64,000 nt of DNA from an uncultured Bacteroidales bacterium. GTDB taxonomy: Bacteria > Bacteroidota > Bacteroidia > Bacteroidales > P3. The stretch spans positions 186,001 through 250,000 of the forward strand of contig ONBK01000001.1 of assembly GCA_900316055.1 (NCBI GenBank), written 5' to 3'. The stretch's first letter is position 1, and each line of letters begins with the position of its first letter. Shown one piece after another: positions 16,850-28,600 of the stretch. Made by a program: the position numbers and the translations under genes. The notes under the pieces are model-generated. The model saw only the letters and a program-made list of their open reading frames with translations. It was not told where the DNA came from and did not search any database.

Positions 16850-17976
16850 GAAGGAGTATTAAATATTCTTGTGGCTCTTTCGAATATACCATTGCACCAT
16901 GCCAAAGCGAGGCCGTAGTTGCTCACAGGGATACCTGCCTCGAGGGCTGGCAGCAATCGTGCTTTCACCTGCTGCGCCGTAATCACACAGCCGCCGCACT
17001 GAATCACTAATGCATAGTGATGAGCGATGAGTGATGAGTGATGAATGGTGTCGTTGCCGGCAAGAATGTCAAATTCCAGTCGTTTGCCAGTGGCTTTTTG
17101 CAGCAGGGCAGGCAGTTTCACACGACCAATATCCTCACAGGTGACGTTGTGTGTGCAACTCTCAAGCAGCAGCACACGGTCGCCATCCATCAAATCTCCT
17201 ATTTTCTTAGTTCCTTCAAGATATTCTTGAAAAAGACCTTTCTGCCGCGCCAACACCACACTGAAGCTGGTCAACGGAATCTCCTCGGGAACTATTGTAG
17301 CCACCATGTGGAACACCTGACTGTCGGTCACCACCAATTGTGGAGGTTCTTTCAATGTAGCCAGCGTGGACGGTAGTTCCTCAGGCTGACAAAAATATGC
17401 CATTGAGTGGAGATCCATCAAATCGCGCAGCACCTGCACCTGTGGCAAAATCATGCGTCCTTCGGGAGCCGACGAGTCGATGGGAGTCACCAACACCACT
17501 GTATCACCTGCTGTCACCACATCGCCCAACAATGACCGTCCGCGGTAGGCGCTCTCGGGGAGAGCCTCCTTTATCTGAGCAATCAACCAAACTTTATCGA
17601 TGGGTGCCGCTTTAGTAAGCACTTTCAGTATCGGCGTACCATGTTCCATACACCAAGTCTCCACTTTCTCCTCAGGCTCACCCCATTCTGTGTAGAGCAG
17701 CAATGCCAGATCCACTTCGGCCAACGCCGCCATACTCTTCTCCACACGTAGCGCCCCTAACTCACCCTCATCATCGATACCTGCAGTGTCTATCAGCAAC
17801 ACTGGCCCAATGCCGCCGATTTCCATACTCTTGCGCACGGGATCCGTGGTGGTGCCGGCAGTGTCACTCACGATAGCAATCTGCTGACCCGTCAGCAAGT
17901 TGATCATCGTACTCTTACCCACATTTCTACGGCCGAAAAAGCCTATCCTGGGCTTCAGTTCATTCCCTTTTTTCAT
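16819..17976 (-). CDS. hydF: [FeFe]-hydrogenase maturation GTPase HydF
   Basis: 385 residues from the chosen start. GTPase domain: GRRNVGKST, DTAGTTTDPV, DTAGID. Then a dimerisation region and the C-terminal cluster-binding domain with ESCTHN and, about 50 residues later, CGGC, the CxH...CxxC ligands of the [4Fe-4S] cluster. HydF is the scaffold that receives the 2Fe subcluster made by HydE and HydG and passes it to the hydrogenase, so an [FeFe]-hydrogenase is expected elsewhere. The insertion HHSSLIAHHYAL comes from GTGATGA heptamers. The start at 17976 lies 4 bases after the -7 element, which suggests leaderless mRNA. Confidence 0.92.
   Translation of the reverse strand: MKKGNELKPRIGFFGRRNVGKSTMINLLTGQQIAIVSDTAGTTTDPVRKSMEIGGIGPVLLIDTAGIDDEGELGALRVEKSMAALAEVDLALLLYTEWGEPEEKVETWCMEHGTPILKVLTKAAPIDKVWLIAQIKEALPESAYRGRSLLGDVVTAGDTVVLVTPIDSSAPEGRMILPQVQVLRDLMDLHSMAYFCQPEELPSTLATLKEPPQLVVTDSQVFHMVATIVPEEIPLTSFSVVLARQKGLFQEYLEGTKKIGDLMDGDRVLLLESCTHNVTCEDIGRVKLPALLQKATGKRLEFDILAGNDTIHHSSLIAHHYALVIQCGGCVITAQQVKARLLPALEAGIPVSNYGLALAWCNGIFERATRIFNTPSDFKRLEKKG
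17017..17044 (-). repeat. heptamer array GTGATGA in hydF
   Basis: GTGATGA, GCGATGA, GTGATGA, GTGATGA on the + strand. It encodes IHHSSLIAHHY, 11 codons before the CGGC motif. Confidence 0.9.
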
Positions 17977-17980
17977 GCTG

Positions 17981-17988
17981 CAAAAATA
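17981..17988 (-). promoter_or_regulatory. -7 promoter element of hydF
   Basis: TATTTTTGCAGC runs straight into the ATG at 17976, leaving 4 bases between the element and the start codon. Confidence 0.6.
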
Positions 17989-18051
17989 CGAAAAAAAAAG
18001 CACACACTACCGAAAAGTTATCAACCCCATTGCAAATCTCAGAAAATGTCG

Positions 18052-18059
18052 TATCTTTG
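18052..18059 (+). promoter_or_regulatory. -7 promoter element for the DUF4919 gene
   Basis: TATCTTTGCA lies 21 bases before the ATG at 18081, divergent from the hydF promoter. Confidence 0.65.
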
Positions 18060-18080
18060 CAACACGAAAAATAAAGACCC

Positions 18081-19271
18081 ATGAAGAAACTTTGGATTTT
18101 AACACTTTTGTTTTTAGCGCCTTGCTTCTGCCTCGCACAGAATGACGAGGGCGAAGATGTAATTGTCGAAGATGGCGGTTGGTTCTCCTTCGAGGCTCCA
18201 CACTACGAAGATATCAAACGTGCTATCGCCGATTCCAACAGCGACTATTACTACCCCAAACTACTCGAACGTCTGGCTATGGCTGACACTACACTCGCAG
18301 AAGACATCAATACAATGCGCTGCCTCTATTACGGCTATGTCTTCCAGTCCGATTTCAATCCCTATAAGCATTTCGACGAGCAAAATGAAATTCAGAATAT
18401 ACTCTTTGGCGATACAGAACCTTCGAAAGCCGACTTCGAAAAGGTCATCGAATTGGCCGAAAAAGTGATTGCCCAGAAGCCCACCGAGTTGCCGATGTAC
18501 TACTATCGCCTCATAGGCTACTTTTACGCCTATGGAGACAGTGACCCGCGCACCACGGATGCCCGCTTCCGCCTCGATATGCTGTTCAACGCCATATATT
18601 CCAGTGGCAATGGCAGCCGAGAGGCTCCTTTCCACGTCAGCACCGTGATGCATTCTTATTTCATCATGTCCATGAACGACCTCCACCCCCAGCATCAAGC
18701 GCTGATCTTTGTCAACGGTCGCGCCTGCGACGCCTTCCCCCTCAAAGAAAACGAGGCAGGTGTGGACACACTATTCTTTGATGTCACCGAATGTATGCAT
18801 TTCTGGGACAACTCGTTCGACTCAGACGATAAAGCCACCACGGAAGAAGCCGGTACGCTATTGGAACTTCCTCTGGGCACACATTTCATCATCAAACTCG
18901 ATGAAGAACTGGACGACGAAGAGACAGAATTCAAAGTGATAATAATGGAACCTTTCGACAAAGTAATAGACCGTTACGACAATGACAACTTATTCGCCAA
19001 AGAAGGTGAACCTGGAACCATCGAGGGTTTTTTCTGCCGTTCCACCTATGGCACGACTGTAGAGGAAATACGTGACAATGTGAAGATTGTTCTGATAACA
19101 AAGAGTTGGTGTAAGGATATGGCCAGTTTTGACACCGATATCCGGTGGGAAGACGGAACTTGGGAGATGACCTCAAACGACGGTATTTGGCCTAAAGCCA
19201 AGGGTACCGAAATATGGGGTCCTGGCTATGACATGTTAAAAATCTCGAATTTACGCAAATTCAAGCAATAG
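18081..19271 (+). CDS. exported DUF4919 protein
   Basis: 396 residues. The signal peptide is MKKLWILTLLFLAPCFCLAQ. The following part matches DUF4919: PHYEDIKRAIADSNSDYYYPKLLERL, then LYYGYVFQSDFNPY and TPR-like helices. The family is restricted to Bacteroidota and has no known function. The C-terminal half is acidic and probably beta-rich. It is a single-gene unit that converges on radA with only 2 bases between the stop codons and no terminator hairpin seen. Confidence 0.8.
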   Translation: MKKLWILTLLFLAPCFCLAQNDEGEDVIVEDGGWFSFEAPHYEDIKRAIADSNSDYYYPKLLERLAMADTTLAEDINTMRCLYYGYVFQSDFNPYKHFDEQNEIQNILFGDTEPSKADFEKVIELAEKVIAQKPTELPMYYYRLIGYFYAYGDSDPRTTDARFRLDMLFNAIYSSGNGSREAPFHVSTVMHSYFIMSMNDLHPQHQALIFVNGRACDAFPLKENEAGVDTLFFDVTECMHFWDNSFDSDDKATTEEAGTLLELPLGTHFIIKLDEELDDEETEFKVIIMEPFDKVIDRYDNDNLFAKEGEPGTIEGFFCRSTYGTTVEEIRDNVKIVLITKSWCKDMASFDTDIRWEDGTWEMTSNDGIWPKAKGTEIWGPGYDMLKISNLRKFKQ

Positions 19272-19273
19272 CG

Positions 19274-20638
19274 TTAGGCGAAGAGGGCACGGAAAGCCTC
19301 CTCGATGACACTTGCCGGTACCACCTCAATGTGGTACCGTTTTTTATCCAGTTCGCGGAGGTTGTACTTGGAGACGAAAATCTTCTCAAAGCCCAATCGG
19401 TCAGCCTCGGCAACACGCTGCTCTACACGGGAAACTGGACGCACCTCTCCACTGAGTCCCAACTCGGCAGCAAAACAGATGCGCGGCGAGATGGGGATAT
19501 CGACATTGGAACTGAGGATGGCACAAGCAACCGCAAGGTCGATGGCAGGGTCGTTGACACGCAAGCCTCCGGCGATATTGAGGAAGACATCTTTGGCGCC
19601 AAGCTTGAAACCGCAGCGTTTCTCAAGGACAGCCAACAGCATCGACAGACGCCGCATGTCGAAACCGTTGGCGTTGCGCTGAGGAGTGCCGTAGACGGCG
19701 CTGGAGACGAGGCTCTGCACCTCGATAAACATGGGTCGCGCCCCCTCAAGAGTGGCGGCAACAGCGGCACCAGAGAGTGTCTCGTCGCGCTGCGAGAGAA
19801 GAAACTCTGAGGGATTAGGCACCTCGCGAAGGCCACTTCCAAGCATCTCGAAGATGCCTATCTCGGCAGTGGAGCCAAAACGGTTCTTCAGTGCTCGCAG
19901 GATGCGGTAGCCGTAGTTTCGGTCACCCTCGAACTGGAGGACAGCATCGACGATATGCTCCATCACCTTCGGACCCGCAAGGGTACCGTCTTTGGTAATA
20001 TGCCCAATGAGCAGTACAGGGACACCGGTGGTTTTGGCATAATGCTGGAACTCAGTGGTACACTGGCGAATCTGGCTCACGCTGCCAGCAGGTGAGTCAA
20101 TGTCCTCGGTGGAAATGGTCTGAATGGAGTCAACAATCAGCAAGTCTGGCTGCACTGTTTCGACATGCTCGAAGATACGCTGCGTGACCGTCTCACTGAC
20201 CACATAACACTGTTCTGTATTGATACCAATGCGGTCCGCCCTCATCTTAATCTGTTGTTCGCTTTCCTCACCGCTGACATATAGAAGCTTTCTATCGTGG
20301 ATAGCCATTGCCGTCTGCAGCAGCAGGGTACTCTTGCCGATGCCGGGTTCACCACCAAGCAGCAGCAGACTTCCCGGGACGATGCCGCCACCCAACACCC
20401 GGTCGAACTCACCACAATGCGTCGGGATACGCTTCGTCTCGCTATAGGTCACCTCTTGGATGCGTTTAGGAGTTGAGACTGCTTGATTTCCAGAATGCTT
20501 AATTGTCTGAGGGGAGGTGGCTTTCACCACTTCCTCGGCGAAGGTGCCAAACTTGCCACACTCGGGGCAGCGTCCCAGCCATGAGCTGCTCTGGTAGCCG
20601 CATTCCTGACAAAAATAATATGTCTTTGCTTTTGCCAT
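19274..20638 (-). CDS. radA: DNA repair protein RadA
   Basis: 454 residues. N-terminal zinc finger CQECGYQSSSWLGRCPECG; RecA-like ATPase with GGEPGIGKST and the RadA signature LKNRFGS; C-terminal Lon-like domain (GAKDVFLNIAGGL). It promotes branch migration of recombination intermediates. A short linker around residues 40-60 (SPQTIKHSGNQAVSTPK) resembles a worn copy of the CAATCAAGC octamer arrays. The gene ends the unit glucan synthase - barrel lipoprotein - U32 - radA; only 2 bases separate it from U32. Confidence 0.95.
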   Translation of the reverse strand: MAKAKTYYFCQECGYQSSSWLGRCPECGKFGTFAEEVVKATSPQTIKHSGNQAVSTPKRIQEVTYSETKRIPTHCGEFDRVLGGGIVPGSLLLLGGEPGIGKSTLLLQTAMAIHDRKLLYVSGEESEQQIKMRADRIGINTEQCYVVSETVTQRIFEHVETVQPDLLIVDSIQTISTEDIDSPAGSVSQIRQCTTEFQHYAKTTGVPVLLIGHITKDGTLAGPKVMEHIVDAVLQFEGDRNYGYRILRALKNRFGSTAEIGIFEMLGSGLREVPNPSEFLLSQRDETLSGAAVAATLEGARPMFIEVQSLVSSAVYGTPQRNANGFDMRRLSMLLAVLEKRCGFKLGAKDVFLNIAGGLRVNDPAIDLAVACAILSSNVDIPISPRICFAAELGLSGEVRPVSRVEQRVAEADRLGFEKIFVSKYNLRELDKKRYHIEVVPASVIEEAFRALFA

Positions 20639-20640
20639 TT

Positions 20641-21888
20641 TTAGAATTCATCTATAATTTTGTCCACACGGTAGACCTTGTCTCCACGGTGAAGCATCTC
20701 AGTGGTAGCAAAACTGAAACAGTCGCCTTGGTGCACTTCGGGGACAGGGTCACGGTCGGTGCGGAGTTCCTCTATTGTGGCACGATAGACACCTGTGGTT
20801 TCTCCCGTAACCATCACCTCGTCGCCCACCTTCAATGTCTCTGCCGTCTGCAACTTCACCTCAGCGACATTGATGCGACCAAAATAGTTCTTCACCAAAC
20901 CCAGATAGACCTTATTCTCGGTGGCCTGAGAGCCATAGCGCTCGCTCCATTCACCGAGCTTTCGACCCAGATAGTATCCGTCCCAGAAACCGCGGTTGAA
21001 GACTGTGGCAAGACGCTGCATCCAGCCTTCAATCTTCTCTTTGGAGTAGCTGCCGTCTTCAATGGCTTCCACTGCCTCTCGGTAGCATTCGGTGACCGTG
21101 CGCACATAGTCGGCGCTCCTCCCCCGCCCTTCTATCTTCAACACCCGCACGCCAGCCTTCACAATCTTGTCAAGGAAACCTATGGTGCAGAGGTCTTTAG
21201 GCGACATGATGTATTCGTTATCAATCTCTAATTCAAGGTCGCTTTCCTTATCCTTAACGATATATCCGCGTCGGCACACCTGCAGGCAGGCTCCACGATT
21301 TGCAGAGTAGTTATAGTTATCAAGCGAGAGATAACACTTTCCACTGACGCTCATACACAAGGCGCCATGGGCGAAAACTTCTATTTGTACCAACTCGCCT
21401 TTAGGTCCGCGGATGTCATTGTCAGCAATGAACCGCGTAATCTCCGCCACCTGTCGCAGTGGCAGCTCGCGGGCGGTAACAATGACATCGGCGAAGCGAG
21501 CATAGTAGCGTACCGCCTCGATATTAGAGACATTGCACTGTGTGGAGATATGCACCTCCACTCCTATCTCATTAGCGTAAGTGATGACAGCCATATCGGA
21601 AGCGATGATGGCACTGACACCCGCCTCTTTGGCAGCATGCAGCAGGGCATGCATTTCCTCTATCTCGTCATTATAAATGATGGTATTGACGGTGAGGTAG
21701 GTACGCACACCAGCAGCGGTAGCTCGCCGGCAGATCTCGACGAGGTCGTCGACAGTAAAATTCGCTGCCGAACGGGAACGCATATTCAACTTTCCCACAC
21801 CAAAATAGACGGCGTTGGCTCCTCCTTGAATGGCTGCCTGTAGGCTCTCGTAAGAGCCCACGGGGCTCATAACCTCTATCTTATTCAT
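20641..21888 (-). CDS. peptidase U32 family protein (probable tRNA hydroxylation or related enzyme)
   Basis: 415 residues. It starts EVMSPVGSYESLQAAIQGGANAVYFG, the standard U32 opening, and contains the signature VFAHGALCMSVSGKCYLS plus cysteines at ANRGACLQVCRRGY. U32 proteins were named as collagenases, but bacterial relatives (TrhP/RlhA) take part in RNA hydroxylation using prephenate. The C-terminal domain (AEVKLQTAETLKVGDEVMVTG) fits the usual small beta barrel. It lies downstream of the barrel lipoprotein with no gap. The molecular substrate is not determined by the sequence. Confidence 0.87.
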   Translation of the reverse strand: MNKIEVMSPVGSYESLQAAIQGGANAVYFGVGKLNMRSRSAANFTVDDLVEICRRATAAGVRTYLTVNTIIYNDEIEEMHALLHAAKEAGVSAIIASDMAVITYANEIGVEVHISTQCNVSNIEAVRYYARFADVIVTARELPLRQVAEITRFIADNDIRGPKGELVQIEVFAHGALCMSVSGKCYLSLDNYNYSANRGACLQVCRRGYIVKDKESDLELEIDNEYIMSPKDLCTIGFLDKIVKAGVRVLKIEGRGRSADYVRTVTECYREAVEAIEDGSYSKEKIEGWMQRLATVFNRGFWDGYYLGRKLGEWSERYGSQATENKVYLGLVKNYFGRINVAEVKLQTAETLKVGDEVMVTGETTGVYRATIEELRTDRDPVPEVHQGDCFSFATTEMLHRGDKVYRVDKIIDEF

Positions 21889-22611
21889 TTAGAAACTGAA
21901 AGTAAGACCGACGGAACCTGTAAAAACATCGTAAAGCATCCCGTTAGCCTCATCATTCATCCAATCGGACATGATAGCGACACCTGCTTTCACGTTGAAT
22001 TTCACATTCTTGCTACCCACACGGAACATCACCTGCGGTTCGAAAAGCATATTGGTTTTTTTGTACTCCTCGTACTTCGATAAATCTTCCGTCCCATCGG
22101 AGTTGTATTTGTGGTACTCGTAGTCAGGAATGAAAGCACCAGCCTTCAAACCAAAACCCAAATCGAAATGCGCTCCCGTGAGGTCGTGCCAACCAAAGTT
22201 AATCTGACCAAAAGGCAGATGGTAGTGACCCGAGAACTTCTCCTTGTCATCATCAGAATCTCTATTGGCACCACCATAACCGTAACCGGCATATAACTCA
22301 ATGACACTATTGGCACCCAGTGGATAATAGAAACCAGGAGCCACCTGTCCGTACCAGTTGTCACCACCATAGTTCACATGCACCTGACCAGTCAGCCAAT
22401 CGTTGAAACCATGACTTGCTGTAGCATTGAGATTGATGGCATCGAGTGTCGCCCACATGGACGCGCCCACCGAGGCATCGATACGGGTGTCTCCAGAGTG
22501 GTTGATGAGAGGAATATCGACCGCCTGAGGGTGATAAACGGTACAACTGGTCACCATCAGCGAGAGAAACACCGACAGACAAACAAAACGCATACTCTTT
22601 TTCATAACCAT
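21889..22611 (-). CDS. lipoprotein with predicted outer-membrane beta-barrel
   Basis: 240 residues. The signal peptide ends at MVTSC, followed by TVYHPQAVDIPLINHSG. The rest alternates glycine/aromatic strands (QVAPGFYYPLGANSVIELYAGYGYGG; FDLGFGLKAGAF) and ends VGLTFSF with a terminal phenylalanine, as outer-membrane barrels do. The family is not recognised. It starts 14 bases after the cyclic glucan synthase-like gene, so a role in the outer membrane linked to that polymer is possible, but this rests on position only. Confidence 0.7.
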   Translation of the reverse strand: MVMKKSMRFVCLSVFLSLMVTSCTVYHPQAVDIPLINHSGDTRIDASVGASMWATLDAINLNATASHGFNDWLTGQVHVNYGGDNWYGQVAPGFYYPLGANSVIELYAGYGYGGANRDSDDDKEKFSGHYHLPFGQINFGWHDLTGAHFDLGFGLKAGAFIPDYEYHKYNSDGTEDLSKYEEYKKTNMLFEPQVMFRVGSKNVKFNVKAGVAIMSDWMNDEANGMLYDVFTGSVGLTFSF

Positions 22612-22625
22612 AATTATTTTAAGAT

Positions 22626-25600
22626 TTATATTTTTGCTTCTATTTCATGTACTTGTCCATCATCCACAAGGGTAATAACATTTGCTATTGCACCGTTTCC
22701 TTGTCTTGTGCACTTGATGATGTACAGAGAAGAACCGTAACGATAACGTACTGTGAAGTCATTCCATCCCGAGGGTACTCGAGGATTGATAGTTAACTGG
22801 TTGCCTTCTTTACGGAAACCAAGGATGTTCTCGATACCAGTCTTGTAGGCCCACGAAGCGGAACCTGTATACCACGTCCAGCCTCCACGACCCGGATGCT
22901 GCGGATTGCTGTAGATATCGGCAGCTATACAGTATGGTTCCACCTTGTATTTCAACACATCGGCCAATGTTTGCGTGCGATGGATGGGGTTGATGATAGA
23001 GTAGAGGTAATAGGCAATGTCATAGTGGCCTTCCTTCAACTGCGCCATGATGTACCACATGGCTCCATGCGTGTACTGTCCACCGTTCTCACGCACACCG
23101 ACAGGATAGTTCATGATGTAGCCCGGTGACGGCTGTGAAGCCTTAAAGGCCGGCGTGAGCAATTGAATAATTTCGTGTTCACGGTTCACCAATCGGTTGT
23201 CTGTCTCGCGGAAGACAGACTCTTTCTGCTTCTCCGTGGCCACATCGGTGAGGATGGACCATGCCTGCGAGATGAGGTCTATCTGGCATTCGACATTGTT
23301 GCGCGAACCCATGGGATCTCCATTGTCGAAATAGGCGCGGAGGAACCAAGCGCCATCCCATGCGTGGTTCTGGATGGCTTCAACCAACTCATGACGGAAT
23401 GTCGAGAGTTCCTCGCAATAGCTCAAATCTGCTCCCGGCATCAACAGCGTCAGTTTCTCCATCTTCGGTAAGAGGTCGGCCAAAAAGAAGGCCACCCATA
23501 CACTCTCGCCCTTGTTCTCCACTCCTACCCTCGACATACCGTCGTTCCAGTCACCACAGCCCATCAATGGTAGTCCATGGACCCCCTTGCGGCTCATTGC
23601 ACGATTCACCGCTCTACGCAGGTGTTCATACAAAGAGGCTTTCTCATAGCCTTCGGCGTAGTTCATTCCACGCTCTGCCTCTCCCGGAATCAACTGGTCA
23701 GCCTGACAGAAAGGCACCATCTCTTCGAGAATCGAACGATCGCCCGTTACTTTCACATACTGGTAAGTCACAAAGACCAACCACAAGTAGTCGTCCGAGA
23801 ATGTAGTCCTTGCTCCCATACGCATACTTTCGTGCCACCAATGCAGCACGTCGCCTTCGGCGAACTGATGCGCTGCATGGTCGAGAATCTGCCGACGAGC
23901 ATAAGATGGGTCGCTATAGAGCAGCGACATCACATCCTGCAGTTGGTCGCGAAAACCTGTGGCTCCGCCCACTTGATAGAAGCCCGCTCTCGCAAAGAGT
24001 CGCGACGCATAGACCTGGTACAAGTACCAACGGTTGAGCATATTATTGAAAGCCTTATCAGGCGTTTCCACTTGGATATACGAGAGCTTCTCGTCCCAGA
24101 AGTCTACCACACGGTCGAACTCTTCATTGATGGTCGAGAGAGAAATACTGTTAGTAGAACTAATATCTCCAGTACAACCTGTAGAGATCACAAACGCAAT
24201 CTCTTTCTCACCATTGGCAGGAATATTGACCACAAGTCCCAATCGCTTGCGATTAGGAGAGTGGAGCGAAATGTCTGTCAACGGTTCAGTAGCTGTCAAT
24301 CGCACCATTTGGTCGTGATAGATGGGATGGTACACATTGCGTACACAGAGGCAGTTGCACGCCTCGTCCCACTCCGAATAGAGGTAGCGGGCCGTCTGCT
24401 CCTCGCTCATGCCGAGTACTAACTTGTAGACCATATCAAGTTGCACATCCATCGAAGATTCCGTCCTATTGGAGACCTTTATCTGGTAGTATTTCTCTGG
24501 CTTCTCACATGCCACAAAGACACGCACTGCCACATTCATGTCGTCGTATTCCGCATCGAAAGCCGACCAACCTTGTCCGTGACGGGCAGTAGCGGGTACA
24601 AACTGCCGCTTGTTGATAAGAAGCATCTCGCTAGCATTGTCACGCACAATGTCGTTGCTCCATCCCGTCAGCTTGAACTGCTGTGCGTTGTGGGCAAAAG
24701 TAAATCCAGCCATCGTGCTACTGACAATACATCCAAAATGCTGATTGGCAATCACATTAACCCACGGCATCGGAGTATTGGTGTTCGTCACCACATAGTC
24801 GCGACCGCCATTATCGAAACCACCATATTGATTGTAGAACTCCAGATTGCTCCATACACGGAACTCTTTCTTGGGTTTAAGGACTGGATATTCCACCTTG
24901 TCCTGATAGTGCTGGTTGGCAATCTCCAACCTATGCAGCTGCTCTGCTATTGAGATGCCCTCAGCAGTGTTGAATACCAACCGTGCCACAGTATGTAACA
25001 GTACGCGCTCAGCCTCTGTCACATCTCTGCCGTCCAATACATACACCTTGCCGGCTTCGCTGTGTTCCGCCCACAGGTGCTCGGTATTGGCCATATTACG
25101 TATGAAATGTGTCAATCCCTCTCGCTCACCATACCCATCATTCGCTCCACTTCGGTCGCGCTCGATGGGTACATCATTGATAAACACCAGGTCGAGCTGC
25201 ATTCCGTGAACCTTATAGTATTCAAAGGCTCTCAGCATCTCCTTGGCGAATCCGCTGCGCTCCATGCTGTCAATCTCCATCAGCAGTATTGCCAAGTCAC
25301 CACTGATTCCAAAACGCCATAACCCGCTCTGCGAGAGGGTATTCTTTGCCAATATCGCCTGTCTGTCGTTGCCGAGGGTAGCGGTCTGAGCCATATACTT
25401 CGAAATGCTGTTATAAAGCCGCATCTGACTGCCTTTGAGCAACGACATGTTTGTGCGCATATTGTTGAACACCGATGCCGTCTTGAAGGCATGCTCCACA
25501 TCCACTCCATTATGGTACTGTTCCGTCAATTGCAACAGATGTTCTTTCTCCTTAGCAAAACCAGTGAGAATATAAGCCTCCACACTCTTGCCAGCAGCCA

Positions 25601-28600
25601 AATGTACACGGCGACGCATACTCATCACAGGATCCAGCGTCGTACCCACAGTACCTGCCAACGTGCGGCGGTTTTCAATAACATCCGCGTGACGAAGGCT
25701 GTTTCCTCGACCGATAAACTTCACCCTCGATGTTTCATACTCCACTAAGTTGTTGTCCGACTCATTCACCCACAGCTTGTGCAGCATCCAATTCCTTGCG
25801 CCAAAACTTCCGGGACGGCTGAACAGCAATGCTTCATGCTCTTTGTCGTATTCCGACAGAATCTTCATAGCGTTGAATACTCGATGGTTCTCATCCTCCG
25901 CAGCTGGTGCCAACACCACTTCTCCATAGGTGGTGAGCTCTATGTCCACATCTACATTCTTATTGTTCGTGAAGGTCAGACGCCTGATTTCAGCGCTCCT
26001 GTCTTTCAGCACCGTCACCTCGGTCTTTGTCTCCACGCCATCGTCTACCCGCTGGAAAATCATCTTGTCGCTCGCGAAACTCACATGATAGCCTTCGGGC
26101 ATCACATCCAGCGGCGAGTAGGTGTTACACCACAGGTGGTCGTCCTGCAGATTGCGGATATATACGTATGTGCCGTAATGGTCGGAGCTGATCTTGCGGT
26201 AGCGTCCCAGCATGATGTTGCGATAGCGCGAAAATCCGCTGCCACGGTCGTTCATCAACACTGTATACTGACCATTGCTGATGATGCCCAACTCTGGCAC
26301 ATTGGCGATGGTGTCGAAGTCTCTTGCATCGCTCTCCGTCTGCACCTTCGAGTAGCGGTAACGCTTGTACTGCGTCACCTTCAGGTCGATATAAGGTCTC
26401 ACCTGTGCTTTCTCTTTCAGCAACGTCTCCATACTCCGCATCGCAGGTTCCTGCATGAAGTAGCGCTGCAGACAGTGGTCGGAAAGATAGTTGGTCAAAG
26501 AAGCCAGAATCATACCCTGATGGTGCGCATAGTGCGCCTTCACCGGCACATGGTCCTCCTCGTCGTAGCTCTCATAGAAGCCAAAGTCGTCGTACATCTC
26601 AAGCGCTTTGAACTTCTGCATATTCTCGAATACCGCACGGTCGTTGATTCCGATGGTCATCAGCGAACTGTAGGGTGATACCACAATGCGGTCAGGCGTG
26701 GTGTTTTGGAACTTCAGATAAGGGACACCAAAGGCGTGGTACTTGTAGTTCTGCGCGTCATCAAGCTCGTTGTAGGCAGTTTCACTGATACCCCACGGAG
26801 AGGGGAAGAATGCCCTCTGTGCTCGGATGGCGAAACTATAGGTCTCGTCCATCAACGTATGCTTGTAGGTCGGCAGGAAAATCAGCGGCATGAAGTACTC
26901 AAAGAGTGTACCGTACCACGAAGCCACACCCTTGTAGCCCTCATACTGCACCAACGTCTTGTCTAAACAGAACCAGTGCTTATAGGGCGCATCACCCTGC
27001 GCAATAGTCAGGAAACTCGTCAGACGCGCCTCGCTGGCAAAATTGTTGTAGTGATACGGCAACAACGTGTAGTTCGTTGTATCATATCCGATGCTGAACA
27101 CATCCAACTCCGGATTGTACAGTTTACGGAAATCCGTCTGCTCAATCAACCGCTCAACCTTCGCTTTTAATGAGGACAGAGTGGATACGTCAGCCGATTC
27201 TTCATTCTTCATTCTTGATTCTTCATTTCCCAGCCACCCTTTCACCACATACAGACACGCCACAAAGTTGCCCGAGTCACAAGTCGAGATGAAGAAGTTC
27301 GGCAGCGCCTTCAAAGTACTGATGTCGTACCAGTTATACAGATGTCCGTTCCATTTCTCCAACTTGCATACGGTGTCGATAATACGCGCTATCCGTCCCA
27401 CGGCATCCTTCGGGGTGATGAATGCCAGTTCTGCAGCACTGACCACAGCGGTGAGCGAATAGCCAATGTTCGTCGGCGAGGTCTTGTAGTCGGTCTTCTT
27501 CTCTCGGTTCAACTGGTAGTTATCGGGAATAAGCCAGTTGTTCTCTTCAGTTATCAAGGTATCGAAGAAACCCCAGGTCTTCTGCGCCAGTCTTCGCACC
27601 TCGTCGGTCTCCTTCGCACTCAGATGCTTCTTGTCCTGAGGGAACTTCCGTCCCAGCCACCACATCAACAGCGGTGCTCCACACCAGGTTGCCATGCAGA
27701 AGACCGCGGTTCCCCAGGCGCCAATACCTACATGTCCCAACAGCGCCAGACAGAATATCGCCGCCGATGCCACATAGTTAAACCAAAACTTGCCCATATA
27801 GTCGCCCAAGGTGCCTTTGGTGCTTTTCGCGGCCTCGTCGCTAGTAATCCATGCCAACAGATTCCTGTGCGAAAACCACATCCTGTAGCAGGCTCTCACG
27901 GCAGCATCCGTATACATCCACGCCTCTTTCGGCAACAATGCGAACTGTACCAACGAGCGGTAGATGATTACCTGGAAGCCTCGCATCAGCGTCATATAAT
28001 AGCGATAACGTTTGCCGAAACGTGGCATCTTCGTCACCTGTCCAATGATGAAGAACACAATAGGGCTGGCTACCGCCACCAGCGCGACCAGCACAAACCA
28101 CGAGGGCTGCAAATAGGTGTCCCCGTGTATGAAAGCTATCAAGTAGCCGGTAAGGATAAGCACCAGCAACCCTAAGCTCAACATCGAACGACGCAAATTG
28201 TCGAAGATCTTCCACTTGCCGATGGTGTTCACCTGGTTCTTCACTTTTTCTCCCTTCTCGTTCTTCACAGTCTTCTTCAGCCATGGGATAATCTGCCAGT
28301 CGCCGCGCGTCCAACGATGGTGACGCTTCGCATCGTCAATCCAATTGCTCGGATTGTCATCGAAGAGTTCCACATCGTTAATCAATCCGCAACGGATATG
28401 ACAGCCTTCGATGAGGTCGTGACTCAAAATGAGGTTCTCCGGGAATGTCCCTTTCAGTACCTGCTGGAACACCCTGAGGTCATAGATACCCTTTCCGCAA
28501 AAAGAGCCTTCGTTGAAAATGTCTTGATAAAGTTCGAAACTCGCCGTAGTATACACATCCAGGCCTCCCAAGCCGGCGAACAGTTGCGCATAGCGGCTCT

